This document shows, piece after piece, positions 1 through 9,110 of a stretch of DNA of 64,000 nt. The stretch is taken from the NCBI RefSeq assembly GCF_900635815.1, contig NZ_LR134173.1, forward strand, positions 2,636,001 to 2,700,000, read 5' to 3'. Under the pieces are notes generated by a model. It had not been told where the DNA came from. It saw only the letters and a list, made by a program, of their open reading frames with translations, and did no database searches. The stretch comes from Legionella cherrii. Lineage in GTDB: Bacteria > Pseudomonadota > Gammaproteobacteria > Legionellales > Legionellaceae. Position 1 is the stretch's first letter, and each line of letters opens with the position of its first letter. Made by a program: the position numbers and the translations under genes.

Positions 1-206
1 ATTTTGGCATTAAACTCTTTCTCACTTTGAAGCATGATTGGCTGCTTTGTTTCCTGAATGGATTGTGTCAAATGCGCTTTTTCTTGGGTTAAATATTCAG
101 TAAAAGTAGCCGGTTTCTTGGCCGGAGCAGCTATAGCTAAGGAAGAACAGAAAAAAAAGAAAAATAAGAAACTTAAATATCTTCGACTTTCTGAGAGTGA
201 TTTCAT
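1..206 (-). CDS. Secreted protein, N-terminal fragment (cut by window edge)
   Basis: An open frame starts with ATG at 206 and runs off the left edge, so only about 68 residues are visible. The N-terminus has a charged stretch, a Phe-rich hydrophobic core and a small-residue end (SSLAIAAPA), which fits a Sec signal peptide with cleavage near residue 25-27. The part after that is polar and helical looking, rich in Gln, Lys and Glu. It is transcribed in the same direction as aspS and lies downstream of it, separated by a hairpin. The family cannot be named from this fragment. Confidence 0.6.
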   Translation of the reverse strand, partial: MKSLSESRRYLSFLFFFFFCSSLAIAAPAKKPATFTEYLTQEKAHLTQSIQETKQPIMLQSEKEFNAK

Positions 207-239
207 TTTTATTAATAAAGAACTCTTGCTATAAATACA

Positions 240-288
240 GGGATCCCTCTCCAAATTAATTTTGATATCAATTGGATGAGAGATCCCC
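240..288. repeat. Imperfect hairpin downstream of aspS
   Basis: GGGATC at 240-245 pairs with GATCCC at 282-287, and CCAA at 251-254 pairs with TTGG at 272-275. The result is a long imperfect stem between aspS and the next minus-strand gene. GGGATC/GATCC-type stems of similar flavour recur near 59639-59660. It could be a dispersed palindromic repeat or an aspS transcript end; no clean T-tract follows it on the minus strand. Confidence 0.4.
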
Positions 289-345
289 GGCTTTGCAGGG
301 ATGATCAATTTTTTTACGAGGCTAGCTAGCTTTCTACCCAGCTTG

Positions 346-2127
346 TTATTTATTTTGTGTCGTTGGAGCAAGTCTTATTCCTAATTCAGTTAATTGCGCG
401 TTCCCCGTAGGTGATGGCGCGCTCGTTAAAAGGCACGATGCTGTTTGAGTTTTAGGAAAAGCAATAACATCTCTAATTGATGTTGAATCTGTAAGTAACA
501 TCGCTAGGCGATCGATACCCAGGGCGATACCTCCATGCGGTGGCGCTCCATATTGTAAAGCATCCAATAAAAAGCCAAACTTTTCCTGAGCCTCTTGCTC
601 ATTAATTCCAAGCAACTCAAAAACTGCTTTTTGTAAATCAGATTGATGAATACGTATGGATCCCCCGCCGATTTCATAGCCATTAATTACTATATCATAA
701 GCCTTGGCTAAGGTCCGTGTCGGATTAGCACGTAAGTTCTCAGGTGATAGATCTTTGGGTGAAGTAAATGGATGATGCATCGGATTTAATTTGTTCGCGT
801 CATAATCCATTTCAAACATGGGCCAATCAACAACCCATAATAATTCCCACCCCTCTTTAAGTAGTTTTCTATCATGGCCTAACTTTATTCTTAATGCGCC
901 CATCGCTTCATTAACAATATGGTTTCTATCCGCACCAAAGAAAATAACATCTCCAGTTTTAGCTTCTGTGCGTTGCAGAATTGCGAGTACTGCATCTTCG
1001 GAGAGAAATTTTAAAATGGGAGATTGCAAACCGGTCATTCCTTCATCCAGATTATTTACTTTAATGTAAGCAAGTCCCTTAGCTCCATAAATACCGACAA
1101 AACGGCCATAATCATCGAGATCCTTTCTGCTTAGATCACAGCCACCTGGGAGTCGTAATGCAATCACTCTGGATTCAGAATCATTTGCTGCAGTAGAAAA
1201 TACTTTAAAATCACAGTCTTTTACTATGTCAGCCACATCAATGAGCTCTAAAGGATTGCGCAAATCCGGTTTATCACTACCAAAGCGCCGCATTGCTTCA
1301 GCATAAGGCATTCTGCGTAATTTTTCAGGTAAATTCACATTAAGAATTTGTTTAAATACCGTTTTTAATAAACCTTCGATCAGGTTGAGAATGCTTTCTT
1401 CATCAATAAACGACATCTCGATATCAAGTTGTGTAAATTCAGGTTGTCTATCGGCTCGCAAATCCTCATCGCGAAAACAACGAACGATTTGATAATACTT
1501 GTCAAACCCAGAAATCATAAGTAATTGTTTAAAAAGCTGTGGTGATTGGGGCAATGCATAAAATGACCCTGGATGAACTCTGGATGGTACCAAATAGTCA
1601 CGTGCTCCCTCTGGGGTTGCTTTGGTCAGCATTGGGGTTTCAATGTCAAGAAAATTCTGCTGATTAAGATAGGTACGAATACAACTATTTAACTGATGTC
1701 TTAATGTGAGTTTGTGCTTCATTGATGGACGACGCAAATCAATGTAACGATATTTATAACGTAGATCTTCATTTACAACTTGAAAATCATCAGGTAAAAA
1801 TGGCGGGGTTGGTGATTGGTTAAGAATTTCGAGCTTGCTGCCAATTACCTCGACTGTACCTGTAGCCATCGCTGGATTAATCATCCCTTCGGGTCTTTTA
1901 CGTACCACTCCGGTAATTCGCACCACAAATTCGGAGCGTAATTTTTCTGCATCAGAAAAACATTCTTTATTCTCTGGTTCATAAACTACTTGCAGAATAC
2001 CTGAGCTATCACGTATATCAAGGAATATGACACCACCATGATCTCGACGATGATGAACCCAACCACATACAATAACTTCTTTTCCTAAACTTGACTCATC
2101 GACGCCCAAACAGTAGTGTGTACGCAT
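346..2127 (-). CDS. aspS: Aspartate--tRNA ligase
   Basis: This class II synthetase attaches aspartate to tRNA-Asp in the cytosol. At 593 residues it has the full bacterial length. Visible parts in order are an N-terminal OB-fold anticodon-binding domain ([11 protein letters not shown] near residues 22-32), class II motif 1 after residue 140, motif 2 (the [18 protein letters not shown] region near 217-233) and C-terminal motif 3 ([14 protein letters not shown] near 537-550). A bacterial GAD insertion sits between motifs 2 and 3. It is the last gene of an fmdB-DUF502-aspS arrangement, with a 24 bp gap from DUF502. Whether it charges only tRNA-Asp or also tRNA-Asn cannot be told by eye. Confidence 0.97.
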   Translation of the reverse strand: MRTHYCLGVDESSLGKEVIVCGWVHHRRDHGGVIFLDIRDSSGILQVVYEPENKECFSDAEKLRSEFVVRITGVVRKRPEGMINPAMATGTVEVIGSKLEILNQSPTPPFLPDDFQVVNEDLRYKYRYIDLRRPSMKHKLTLRHQLNSCIRTYLNQQNFLDIETPMLTKATPEGARDYLVPSRVHPGSFYALPQSPQLFKQLLMISGFDKYYQIVRCFRDEDLRADRQPEFTQLDIEMSFIDEESILNLIEGLLKTVFKQILNVNLPEKLRRMPYAEAMRRFGSDKPDLRNPLELIDVADIVKDCDFKVFSTAANDSESRVIALRLPGGCDLSRKDLDDYGRFVGIYGAKGLAYIKVNNLDEGMTGLQSPILKFLSEDAVLAILQRTEAKTGDVIFFGADRNHIVNEAMGALRIKLGHDRKLLKEGWELLWVVDWPMFEMDYDANKLNPMHHPFTSPKDLSPENLRANPTRTLAKAYDIVINGYEIGGGSIRIHQSDLQKAVFELLGINEQEAQEKFGFLLDALQYGAPPHGGIALGIDRLAMLLTDSTSIRDVIAFPKTQTASCLLTSAPSPTGNAQLTELGIRLAPTTQNK

Positions 2128-2151
2128 ATAAAAAACCGCCTATTTAAATTT

Positions 2152-2781
2152 TTACAAATTGTTTGTTAATGCAGCCTCTGACATTGGCGGCATCACTCCT
2201 AAAGAAATTATAAATTTCAGTGCATCTTCAATACTCATATCTAACTCAATAACATCAGTTCTTGGAAGCATCATAAGAAAACCTGAAGTGGGGTTAGGAG
2301 TAGTAGGGATAAATATAGAGACCAATTCTTCTTTTGTTTTATTATTTATTGATGTACTTGCTGCACCTGTTTGGAAAGCAATGCTCCATAATCCTTTACG
2401 TGGATACTCAATCAAAACTACTTTTCTAAAAGCCTCGCTATTTGTTGATAATAAGGCATTAATGACTTGTTTTACTGTTTTATATATTGAGCGGACTAGC
2501 GGAATTTTAACAAGAATCGATTCCCCCCACTCTACTAATCGCTGTCCGAAATAATTAGTCGCAATGACACCAGTAACAAGCAGAATAATAAGTGATAAAA
2601 TAACTCCTAAACCAGGAATATAATGGCCAATTAATTGTTCGGGTTGATACGCTTTAGGGATCAAAGCCAAAGTATTGTCAAGTAAGTCAATAATAAAACG
2701 CAATACTCCTATAGTGATGAGTATGGGTAACCAAACCACCAATCCAGTGAGTAAATAGCTTCTTAATGACAATGCTTTCAC
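2152..2781 (-). CDS. DUF502 family inner-membrane protein
   Basis: This 209-residue protein has two strong hydrophobic segments, near residues 10-32 and 55-75, followed by a soluble C-terminal half. That layout, with the VKIPLVRSIYKTVKQV segment near residue 90-106, matches the DUF502 family, whose function is unknown. Its start codon overlaps the stop of fmdB by 4 bp (ATGA), so the two are translationally coupled, and aspS follows 24 bp later. The fmdB-DUF502-aspS order is a common gammaproteobacterial arrangement. Confidence 0.9.
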   Translation of the reverse strand: MKALSLRSYLLTGLVVWLPILITIGVLRFIIDLLDNTLALIPKAYQPEQLIGHYIPGLGVILSLIILLVTGVIATNYFGQRLVEWGESILVKIPLVRSIYKTVKQVINALLSTNSEAFRKVVLIEYPRKGLWSIAFQTGAASTSINNKTKEELVSIFIPTTPNPTSGFLMMLPRTDVIELDMSIEDALKFIISLGVMPPMSEAALTNNL

Positions 2782-3068
2782 TTAGTGTCACCGTCTGTAG
2801 TAGTTTTTGAGGAAGAAGTATCTTTTGCTTTATCTGCTGTACCGGAACCATCACTTTTAGCAGTAGCTTCTGCGGATTTAGTATTTTTGTTTTTAAAATC
2901 AGTAGCATACCAACCAGTACCTTTGAGTTGAAAGCCAGCAGCGGAGATCAGTTTGACCACTGTATCTTTATAACATACAGGACACTGTTTGACAGGCTCA
3001 TCACTAATTTTTTGCATTAAATCAAAGTGATGATTACAACTGGTACATTGATATTCATATATTGGCAT
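2778..3068 (-). CDS. FmdB-type zinc-ribbon regulatory protein
   Basis: This is a small protein of 96 residues. I start it at the ATG at 3068 (MPIYEYQC) rather than the upstream ATG at 3101, because the FmdB/CxxC_CXXC_SSSS family always begins MPxYEY and GGAG lies upstream. Two Cys pairs (CTSC and CPVC) about 20 residues apart form the putative zinc ribbon. The C-terminal third is low complexity, rich in Ser, Thr, Lys and Asp. It overlaps the DUF502 gene and heads the operon with aspS. Members are called putative regulators, but their role is not established. Confidence 0.88.
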   Translation of the reverse strand: MPIYEYQCTSCNHHFDLMQKISDEPVKQCPVCYKDTVVKLISAAGFQLKGTGWYATDFKNKNTKSAEATAKSDGSGTADKAKDTSSSKTTTDGDTK

Positions 3069-3193
3069 CGAAAACGACTCCACTAACTTCAGATAGTTCA
3101 AACTAACCTATTATTATAACGAACTCCGAAAGGATGAACAATACGTTAGCCCTATGACATGGGCTTAGATTTTTGAGTATTCCTTTGAGTTAT

Positions 3194-4312
3194 CTAAATT
3201 TTTATAAATATTTTTCGCCGATATAAAAAAGCAGCCACCAGAAAGTTTAAAAAAAGAAACCCTATGGAATAAAAAAGCCCTGCGTTTTCTTGGCTAAATG
3301 TTCCAAATAAATATTCCGCGATGACTACCCGTAACACGTCTTGAGAGCCATCGGCTAAGTGAAAAACAAACATCGATTGAATTTTCAGTAAAATAACGTG
3401 AAAAATAAAAATAAAAAGTGCATTCATGCCAAAAATCTTAAAGGGAATAGACCATTTTGTATAACCCAATACATCGATAACAAAAAAACATAAGCCAAAA
3501 ACGATAAGCGAAAAACCACTACTCCATAAAATAAAAGTACTTGTCCATAAATTTTTATTAATAGGAAAGCTATAACTCCATATCCAGGCTATCACAAGTG
3601 AAAGCAAACCCACTGCGATTAAGGTTGCGCTTTTCTTTTGTTTACTGATTCGAGTTAATAAAAAGTGTCCTGTTAAAAGGCCCAAAAGTGTTGTAGCGAT
3701 TGATGGGATAGTACTTAAAAGACCCTCTGGATCAAAAGTCTTAAATAATAAATGTGCAGGAGAAAATATTTGATTATCAATATAAGCGCCCCAGTTGTTT
3801 GCCATACTTAATTGGTCCGTTGCAGAACCAGGAAGTGGAACTTGAGTTAGGAAAAACCAGTAACCAATAAGAATCCCGAAAAAGATAATAATTTGTGTGC
3901 GAATGGATGTACGAAGATAGAGAATCGAACAGATGAAGTAACATAAAGCAATACGTTGCAAAATTCCATAATACCTTATCGTTGATAAATTAATAATTTT
4001 TGGAAAAACACTAAGAAATAATCCAAAAAAAATTAAAAGAAAGGTACGCGTTAAAATACTTCGGTAAAGTTGGGCATTACTTGCCTCATTAATGTGTTTC
4101 TTCAGACTGATAACCGTTGTGATCCCGACGATAAACAAGAAAGCAGGAAATACTAAATCTGCTAAACTGCAACCATTCCACTCAGCATGCATTAATATGG
4201 GATAAGAAACCCTTGTTCCAAGGCTGTTAACTAATACCATCAATGCCATAGTTAGACCCCGGAAAACATCTAAAGATAAGATACGCTGATTATCAATTGG
4301 ATTACTACTCAT
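3194..4312 (-). CDS. HGSNAT/NagX-like membrane acyltransferase (DUF5009-type)
   Basis: This is a 372-residue polytopic protein with roughly ten hydrophobic segments. The N-terminal LDVFRGLTM near residue 14-22 and HAEWNGCSLADLVFPAF near residue 42-58 are the signatures of the bacterial homologues of heparan-alpha-glucosaminide N-acetyltransferase. These are thought to move an acyl group from a cytoplasmic donor across the inner membrane; the His in HAEW is the likely acceptor by analogy. It is flanked by unrelated genes and looks monocistronic. The substrate is unknown. Confidence 0.82.
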   Translation of the reverse strand: MSSNPIDNQRILSLDVFRGLTMALMVLVNSLGTRVSYPILMHAEWNGCSLADLVFPAFLFIVGITTVISLKKHINEASNAQLYRSILTRTFLLIFFGLFLSVFPKIINLSTIRYYGILQRIALCYFICSILYLRTSIRTQIIIFFGILIGYWFFLTQVPLPGSATDQLSMANNWGAYIDNQIFSPAHLLFKTFDPEGLLSTIPSIATTLLGLLTGHFLLTRISKQKKSATLIAVGLLSLVIAWIWSYSFPINKNLWTSTFILWSSGFSLIVFGLCFFVIDVLGYTKWSIPFKIFGMNALFIFIFHVILLKIQSMFVFHLADGSQDVLRVVIAEYLFGTFSQENAGLFYSIGFLFLNFLVAAFLYRRKIFIKI

Positions 4313-4354
4313 ATGAGAAATTCATTAAAAAAGAATTATGATAGCAATAATATG

Positions 4355-5254
4355 CTAAGTTGTCTTCAAACCGCGCACAGGAACATCCATATGATACACG
4401 TAATGTTTGATAATTTGTTCTGCTTGTTCACAAGTTAATGGCTTGCTGATCGCTCCCTCCATAAAATAATGTTGGCAATCATATTTGACCACATCTGCTT
4501 CAAAACCAGTCAAAGCGATGATGGGAACATGATGATTTGTATTTTTTTCCTTTTGACGTAGTTGTTTTGCAACGACATACCCTGAAGAGTCTTCAAGACC
4601 AATATCCATTAAAACAAGATCATATTTTCCGGGATGAAATAATTTGATAGCGCTATCTGCAGAATCTGCTATATCGACGTGACAATGCAATGCAGTTAAG
4701 AGTGCTTTTTCAACATTTTGCGCAATTACATTATCTTCCACCATAAGCACAGTAGGCAAATAACCTTCTTTCAAGGAATGTTCAACTTTTTGATTATTTT
4801 CTTCCAGCGCATTGACATGGGTTTTAAGTTGTTTATTTAAAGTAACATCGTTTAAAATAACAATTAGTCCAATTATTTTTTTATTGCGGTCATACATTGG
4901 TATTCGAGACGATTCAAAGTAATAAGCTGTACCTGAATTGTCTTCGATAGGTTTTTCTTCGACATGATGTTGTGGGACAGCCGAAAAAATTACCTTCATA
5001 TCATCTAATTTTAATTCTTCTACCCGTTGCTTATCCCATTGCGCAAATTCCTCCATTTGCTGATAAGGCGAACCCTTCAGATCTTTGAGCGAATTTAGTC
5101 CAAGCAATTTGATGAAATTATTGTTACATCCTTTGAGATTACATTCAGTATCAATCCAGTACACAATATGGGGCATTGAATTGATAATTTCCATGTAATA
5201 TTGATGAATGGAATCAATCTCATCTTGAGATCTGTTTTTAACGTGGGGTGACAT
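4355..5254 (-). CDS. PAS domain plus response-regulator receiver protein
   Basis: The 299-residue protein carries an N-terminal PAS domain (about residues 20-140; MPHIVYWIDTEC near 28-39) and a short helical linker. A C-terminal receiver domain (about 165-285) follows, with the phospho-acceptor D217 in LVLMDIG and the conserved Thr and Lys (ALTGF; SKPL). There is no histidine-kinase, HPt, DNA-binding, GGDEF or EAL module. Known proteins of this design pass signals by partner binding or phosphotransfer. The gene is alone, with no kinase beside it. Confidence 0.85.
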   Translation of the reverse strand: MSPHVKNRSQDEIDSIHQYYMEIINSMPHIVYWIDTECNLKGCNNNFIKLLGLNSLKDLKGSPYQQMEEFAQWDKQRVEELKLDDMKVIFSAVPQHHVEEKPIEDNSGTAYYFESSRIPMYDRNKKIIGLIVILNDVTLNKQLKTHVNALEENNQKVEHSLKEGYLPTVLMVEDNVIAQNVEKALLTALHCHVDIADSADSAIKLFHPGKYDLVLMDIGLEDSSGYVVAKQLRQKEKNTNHHVPIIALTGFEADVVKYDCQHYFMEGAISKPLTCEQAEQIIKHYVYHMDVPVRGLKTT

Positions 5255-5479
5255 GCAAATACTCCAATAATTTATCGTTTCGCATGTAAATTATAGTACA
5301 GGTAAAGTATTTTGATTTTTTAGTTAAAATCTGCAAGAAGTTAGGCATTAACCCCGGATACATCCTCCTGCAACAGCTCATTTAAGAAATCATCAGGTCA
5401 ATAATTAATCAATACAATCAAATATTGCAAAAAAAATAGCCTATACTAAAACTATCGGTGATGTAATTCCATTAAGTCT

Positions 5480-6991
5480 ATGATCGATGTAAATAAATTT
5501 CAGCAGCTCTATAGAATTATCCATTTATTAATAGCATCCGATTCCGCGCCCTCCTTTTGGAAGGGCGCTATTGCATTCTGGAAGGGTACTCCAGTTACAA
5601 ATGATCTTCCTAATACTGTTTTGACTATGAGGGAAATGTTCAAAGAGCATTTGAGTAGCCCTTATAAAAGCGAGGTAGCAGGACAGAAAAAATTCTTAAG
5701 TGATTTAGGAAAAATAGCAGATAGTAAAACACAGACCGAAGTGAGTAAATTAGAGACCGAAGAAAAAGGTGTCAAGGAAAAATTGAGTACTTTTAAAATG
5801 TTCGTGGGTCTTTCAAGAAATCATATTACACAAGATTTTTATGAAGCGCTTGCTCAATTAAAAGATTTAGATAAACTTCCTGATAATGAACAAAATATCT
5901 TGATCAATGAGGTTAAAAATAAATTATTAAATATAATTCAGGAAAGGAAGAGTGTTGATTTCAAATCTCCACCCTTAGTGACAGATATATTGCACGAAGA
6001 ACAACAGGATCGATTGTTAAGGTCACAATTAAAGTTCAATGCTGCTGAAGAAAGAACAATAGCCTATATTTACAGTGATACCCCCCCATCACAAGTGTTT
6101 AAGCAAGGATTTAAGTCAAATGGATTTGGTCGAGTACTATTTGAAGGAATATTGGGAAGGTCTGTTAATAAAGAATCAAGCATGTATATCATCTCTCGAA
6201 ATCACTTGGATTTAAAAAAAGCCCAGAAACATAAATATGTTTATGTAGTAGATGTTTTTTCTTCAGCATTAATAAATACGGATGGTTTCTCGGAAAACCG
6301 TGATCCCAATCTGAGTTTGATACCGCGTGCGGTTGAGCCTAGCGAAGTCGTTGGTTTTTTCCAAGTAACTGGTGAGGAAAAACCTCAAATTGGACATGTG
6401 GAACAGAACAAAGAGTATAAAAAATTAGTGGTTCCAGGTGAACAGCTTCTATTTCGAGCGGATAGCCGTCATCATTCTGGTGATCCTTCCAAAGACTTAG
6501 CATTGAATAATTTTAAAGAAGGCTTGATGAAGCCCGAACCAAGCAATATATTTAAGTCTGGGATCAAACCATGGTCGAAATATTCTGATGATTACGAAGG
6601 ACATATTGATAAACGAACACCAACCATTTTTATTTCTAGCACTGATGACATTGAGCGGGCACTAAAATTTCCGGAGGAGGTGAAAGCAAATGAAAAGCGT
6701 TATATTTATGTAATGTATAAACCAGAACGAACAATTCAATCAAAAGACCTATATGCAAATAGTCAACATGCAATGAGTGATAGTGAATATTTAGTTCCAG
6801 GCGGTATTTCAGGTGAACATATAATCGGTATGTATACTTATGAAAATGGTAAATTCACTTCTTTTGATCCCAATCCTAATTGTACGGTAAATATTGGGAG
6901 TAGTCCTGAAGCTTTTTTGGAGGAGCGTGGTTTACCCATACCTGAAGATATGGAGAACACAGAGGAAAAGCATTCAAAATTCGAGCTTTAG
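5480..6991 (+). CDS. Candidate effector with two pertussis-toxin-like ADP-ribosyltransferase-fold repeats
   Basis: The 503-residue protein has a helical N-terminal region of about 190 residues, then two copies of a pattern resembling the pertussis toxin S1 fold. Repeat 1 (about 194-300) has YIYSDTPPSQVFKQGF, close to the S1 YRYDSRPPEDVFQNGF, but Ile197 sits where the catalytic Arg should be. Repeat 2 (about 322-455) has LFRADSR with Arg at 326, an FISST strand (Ser386-Ser387-Thr388, the STS position) and DSEYL with Asp434 and Glu436 at the Q/E-x-E position, followed by an S1-like PGGISGEHIIG. So repeat 1 looks degenerate and repeat 2 potentially active. The C-terminus is Glu-rich (EERG, EDMENTEEK), as in Dot/Icm substrates. 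The ADP-ribosyl assignment is inference from these short motifs. Confidence 0.65.
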   Translation: MIDVNKFQQLYRIIHLLIASDSAPSFWKGAIAFWKGTPVTNDLPNTVLTMREMFKEHLSSPYKSEVAGQKKFLSDLGKIADSKTQTEVSKLETEEKGVKEKLSTFKMFVGLSRNHITQDFYEALAQLKDLDKLPDNEQNILINEVKNKLLNIIQERKSVDFKSPPLVTDILHEEQQDRLLRSQLKFNAAEERTIAYIYSDTPPSQVFKQGFKSNGFGRVLFEGILGRSVNKESSMYIISRNHLDLKKAQKHKYVYVVDVFSSALINTDGFSENRDPNLSLIPRAVEPSEVVGFFQVTGEEKPQIGHVEQNKEYKKLVVPGEQLLFRADSRHHSGDPSKDLALNNFKEGLMKPEPSNIFKSGIKPWSKYSDDYEGHIDKRTPTIFISSTDDIERALKFPEEVKANEKRYIYVMYKPERTIQSKDLYANSQHAMSDSEYLVPGGISGEHIIGMYTYENGKFTSFDPNPNCTVNIGSSPEAFLEERGLPIPEDMENTEEKHSKFEL

Positions 6992-7050
6992 AGTCCTCTA
7001 CCCAGAGCAGCCCTCGGCAACGTAACATCGGGGATGGCCAGTTGCAAAAG

Positions 7051-7764
7051 CTATCGCAGAATCCACTCAATTTGTTGCTTTAAATCAATGGGAATTTCGG
7101 AAAGCTCCTCAAGTTCGTAATCCATATAAGGATTTTCAACTGAACTCGTCTCTTGATGCTGCCGAATTTTCTTATCGCGCTCTTGGTGTAACCATAAAAT
7201 CTGCGGCTTAAATAAATGAAGTATCCCTTCAACCCATTTGTCCAGTACTTGCCAATAGGGATCATCCTGTAAGCTCATTTTGTAGCGTTTAAGTAAACGT
7301 GCACTGTGATCAGCAGGATACCAAATTTCGGAGGTTACCCAGCGATTAACAGTGAACAAACGTATGGGTTGTCCTAATTGATTCATACCAATAGCGACTA
7401 AATGAGTCATTGGATTATCAATATATCTGTCCCAATCGGCTAAAGGTGCGGGTTTGATACTTTTAGGAATCTGTTTGTACCGTAAAAAACAATGAAAATG
7501 ACCGTGCTCAGTACTTTCATAGTTTTCTCTATGGCAGTGATAAAAATATTGAGCCCCCGTTTTATGATCGATACGATCTCCCTTAGGATAATGACTCATT
7601 CGTTCAAAACGACGTTTTTTATTTAAGGCGTAATGAAGAATGTTTTTACCCTTATTGGTCGTCATCATTTGTTGTGATTCTAAAATTTGTTTGGCGTAAT
7701 TCAAATAAATATTCTTATGCCACTTACTTAGTTCGGGTAAGGTAAAATCTGAATGGGTAATCAT
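7051..7764 (-). CDS. DUF6969-like protein of unknown function
   Basis: The 237-residue soluble protein has no signal peptide. It carries a dense His cluster, YHCHRENYESTEHGHFHCF (about residues 73-91), and a YPKGD motif just before it. I believe this is the DUF6969 signature, but I recall it rather than having searched it. The His pattern suggests metal binding. It sits directly upstream of the Cys-rich peptide gene on the same strand, with a terminator between them. Function unknown. Confidence 0.65.
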   Translation of the reverse strand: MITHSDFTLPELSKWHKNIYLNYAKQILESQQMMTTNKGKNILHYALNKKRRFERMSHYPKGDRIDHKTGAQYFYHCHRENYESTEHGHFHCFLRYKQIPKSIKPAPLADWDRYIDNPMTHLVAIGMNQLGQPIRLFTVNRWVTSEIWYPADHSARLLKRYKMSLQDDPYWQVLDKWVEGILHLFKPQILWLHQERDKKIRQHQETSSVENPYMDYELEELSEIPIDLKQQIEWILR

Positions 7765-7784
7765 ATTTCTTACTTCATGAAGGA

Positions 7785-7817
7785 AAAAAAGAAGAGGTAG
7801 TAAAAACTACCTCTTTA
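7785..7817 (-). terminator. Rho-independent terminator of the Cys-rich peptide gene
   Basis: AGAGGTAG (7793-7800) and CTACCTCT (7807-7814) form an 8 bp stem with a 6-base loop. On the minus strand it is followed by TCTTTTTTT, so it ends transcription from the gene at 7837-8043. Confidence 0.85.
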
Positions 7818-7836
7818 AAAGAATAAAGATTACAGA

Positions 7837-8043
7837 TTACTCGCCAGAGCAACCACCGCAACCTTTACAACCTTTGCAACCTTTGCAGCCTTTACAGCCT
7901 TTGCAACCTTTACAGCCAGTACAACCTTTGCAGCCTTTGCAAGTGCTAGTAGTTGTAGAGGCGTCATCTGCATAAGCAACAGAAACTACAGGAGCTGCTA
8001 ATACAGTTAATAGAGCAGCTACAGCTATTGTTGATTTTTTCAT
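7837..8043 (-). CDS. Secreted CKG-repeat Cys-rich peptide
   Basis: The product is 68 residues. It has a clear Sec signal peptide (MKKSTIAVAALL, cleavage near the AYA-DD site at 25-26), a short Thr/Ser spacer and then a C-terminal array of eleven Cys spaced exactly three apart, mostly as CKG units. Its own start region, long AT-rich leader and terminator mark it as a real gene. Such arrays bind metal ions. The CKG flavour also recalls periplasmic bufferin/HvfA-type precursors modified by MNIO (DUF692) enzymes, but no such enzyme gene is visible in this window. It may be an unmodified metal-binding peptide or a modified metallophore precursor; I cannot decide. Confidence 0.8.
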   Translation of the reverse strand: MKKSTIAVAALLTVLAAPVVSVAYADDASTTTSTCKGCKGCTGCKGCKGCKGCKGCKGCKGCGGCSGE

Positions 8044-8183
8044 AATTTTACTTCCTTGATAGTTAATGATTTTTAACCCAATTAGATATTAGCAAAGAAA
8101 TTGGAGTTTTTCTTCCTTTTTTTTTAAAAAGTTTATTTTTTCAGGCATTTTTATCGCATTCAATATGCTTAAAAAACAAAAAA

Positions 8184-9029
8184 TCAGGATAGCTCTTTTT
8201 TCGAAACTAATAAAAAAAATTTATCCAACATTCTTGCACTTAAAATCCATTTAAGAAAAATCATGAGATGAGCTGGAAATGTTACTGGATACTTGATCCT
8301 AGGTCTTTTAGATTCAATTGCATGAATAAATTTACTAATTACTGCATCGGGTTTTCGAGTAAAAATAGAGTCCGATTTTTTTTGTTTATAACTTGTCAGC
8401 ATTTTTTCATATTGTTTGGAGAAATAACTATTTTGTACATTGATATGACTCAATGATTTATCAACACTGTTATCTCGAAAATGGCTTTCTATTGGACCTG
8501 GCTCTATTGTAATGACATCAATACCTGATGATTTCAATTCAAGCCTTAACGTATCACTAATCCCCTCTAAGGCATATTTGGAGGCATTATAAGCACCACG
8601 AAAAGGCAAACTAATAATACCTAAAATTGAACTTAAATTGATAATACGACCATACCCCTGCTGACGCATTACTGGAATGGCAAGATTTGTAAGCTCGAGT
8701 AAGCCAAAAACATTGGTTTCAAATTGTGCACGTAATACATCGCGTGAAATATCTTCTAGAGCCCCTGCTTGACCATAACCTGCATTGTTGATTAAAACAT
8801 CTAAACGTCCTTTTGTTAGAGCGAGAACTTCAGTAAACGCACTTTGAATTGAAGATGAATCGGATACATCCAGTAGAACCGCTTCTATTCCCATATCCAA
8901 TAATTTTTGGACATCCTCTTTTTTTCTGCACGAGCCTATCACTCTATGCCCTCTTTTTTTCAGAGCAAAAACAGCATCAAAGCCTATACCACTGGAGCAA
9001 CCAGTAATTAAAATTATTCTTTGCTTCAT
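8184..9029 (-). CDS. SDR family oxidoreductase
   Basis: This is a classical short-chain dehydrogenase of 281 residues. It has the N-terminal dinucleotide-binding TGCSSGIG (residues 9-16), NNAGYG near 85, the catalytic Ser in the NLSSILG strand, and YNASK with the catalytic Tyr and Lys near 154-158. The C-terminus is hydrophobic and basic (HLMIFLKWIL), which may hold it to a membrane. The missing Asp/Glu after the second beta-strand and the Arg/Lys there (GSCRKKED) suggest NADP. The substrate is unknown, and no pathway neighbours help. Confidence 0.9.
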   Translation of the reverse strand: MKQRIILITGCSSGIGFDAVFALKKRGHRVIGSCRKKEDVQKLLDMGIEAVLLDVSDSSSIQSAFTEVLALTKGRLDVLINNAGYGQAGALEDISRDVLRAQFETNVFGLLELTNLAIPVMRQQGYGRIINLSSILGIISLPFRGAYNASKYALEGISDTLRLELKSSGIDVITIEPGPIESHFRDNSVDKSLSHINVQNSYFSKQYEKMLTSYKQKKSDSIFTRKPDAVISKFIHAIESKRPRIKYPVTFPAHLMIFLKWILSARMLDKFFLLVSKKELS

Positions 9030-9110
9030 CTTTCAAATCCCAAAATTGCTCATGAAAATTATTTATAATCTATAATTGTTGATGTAACAACAAAAAGATG
9101 GGGTTGCATC

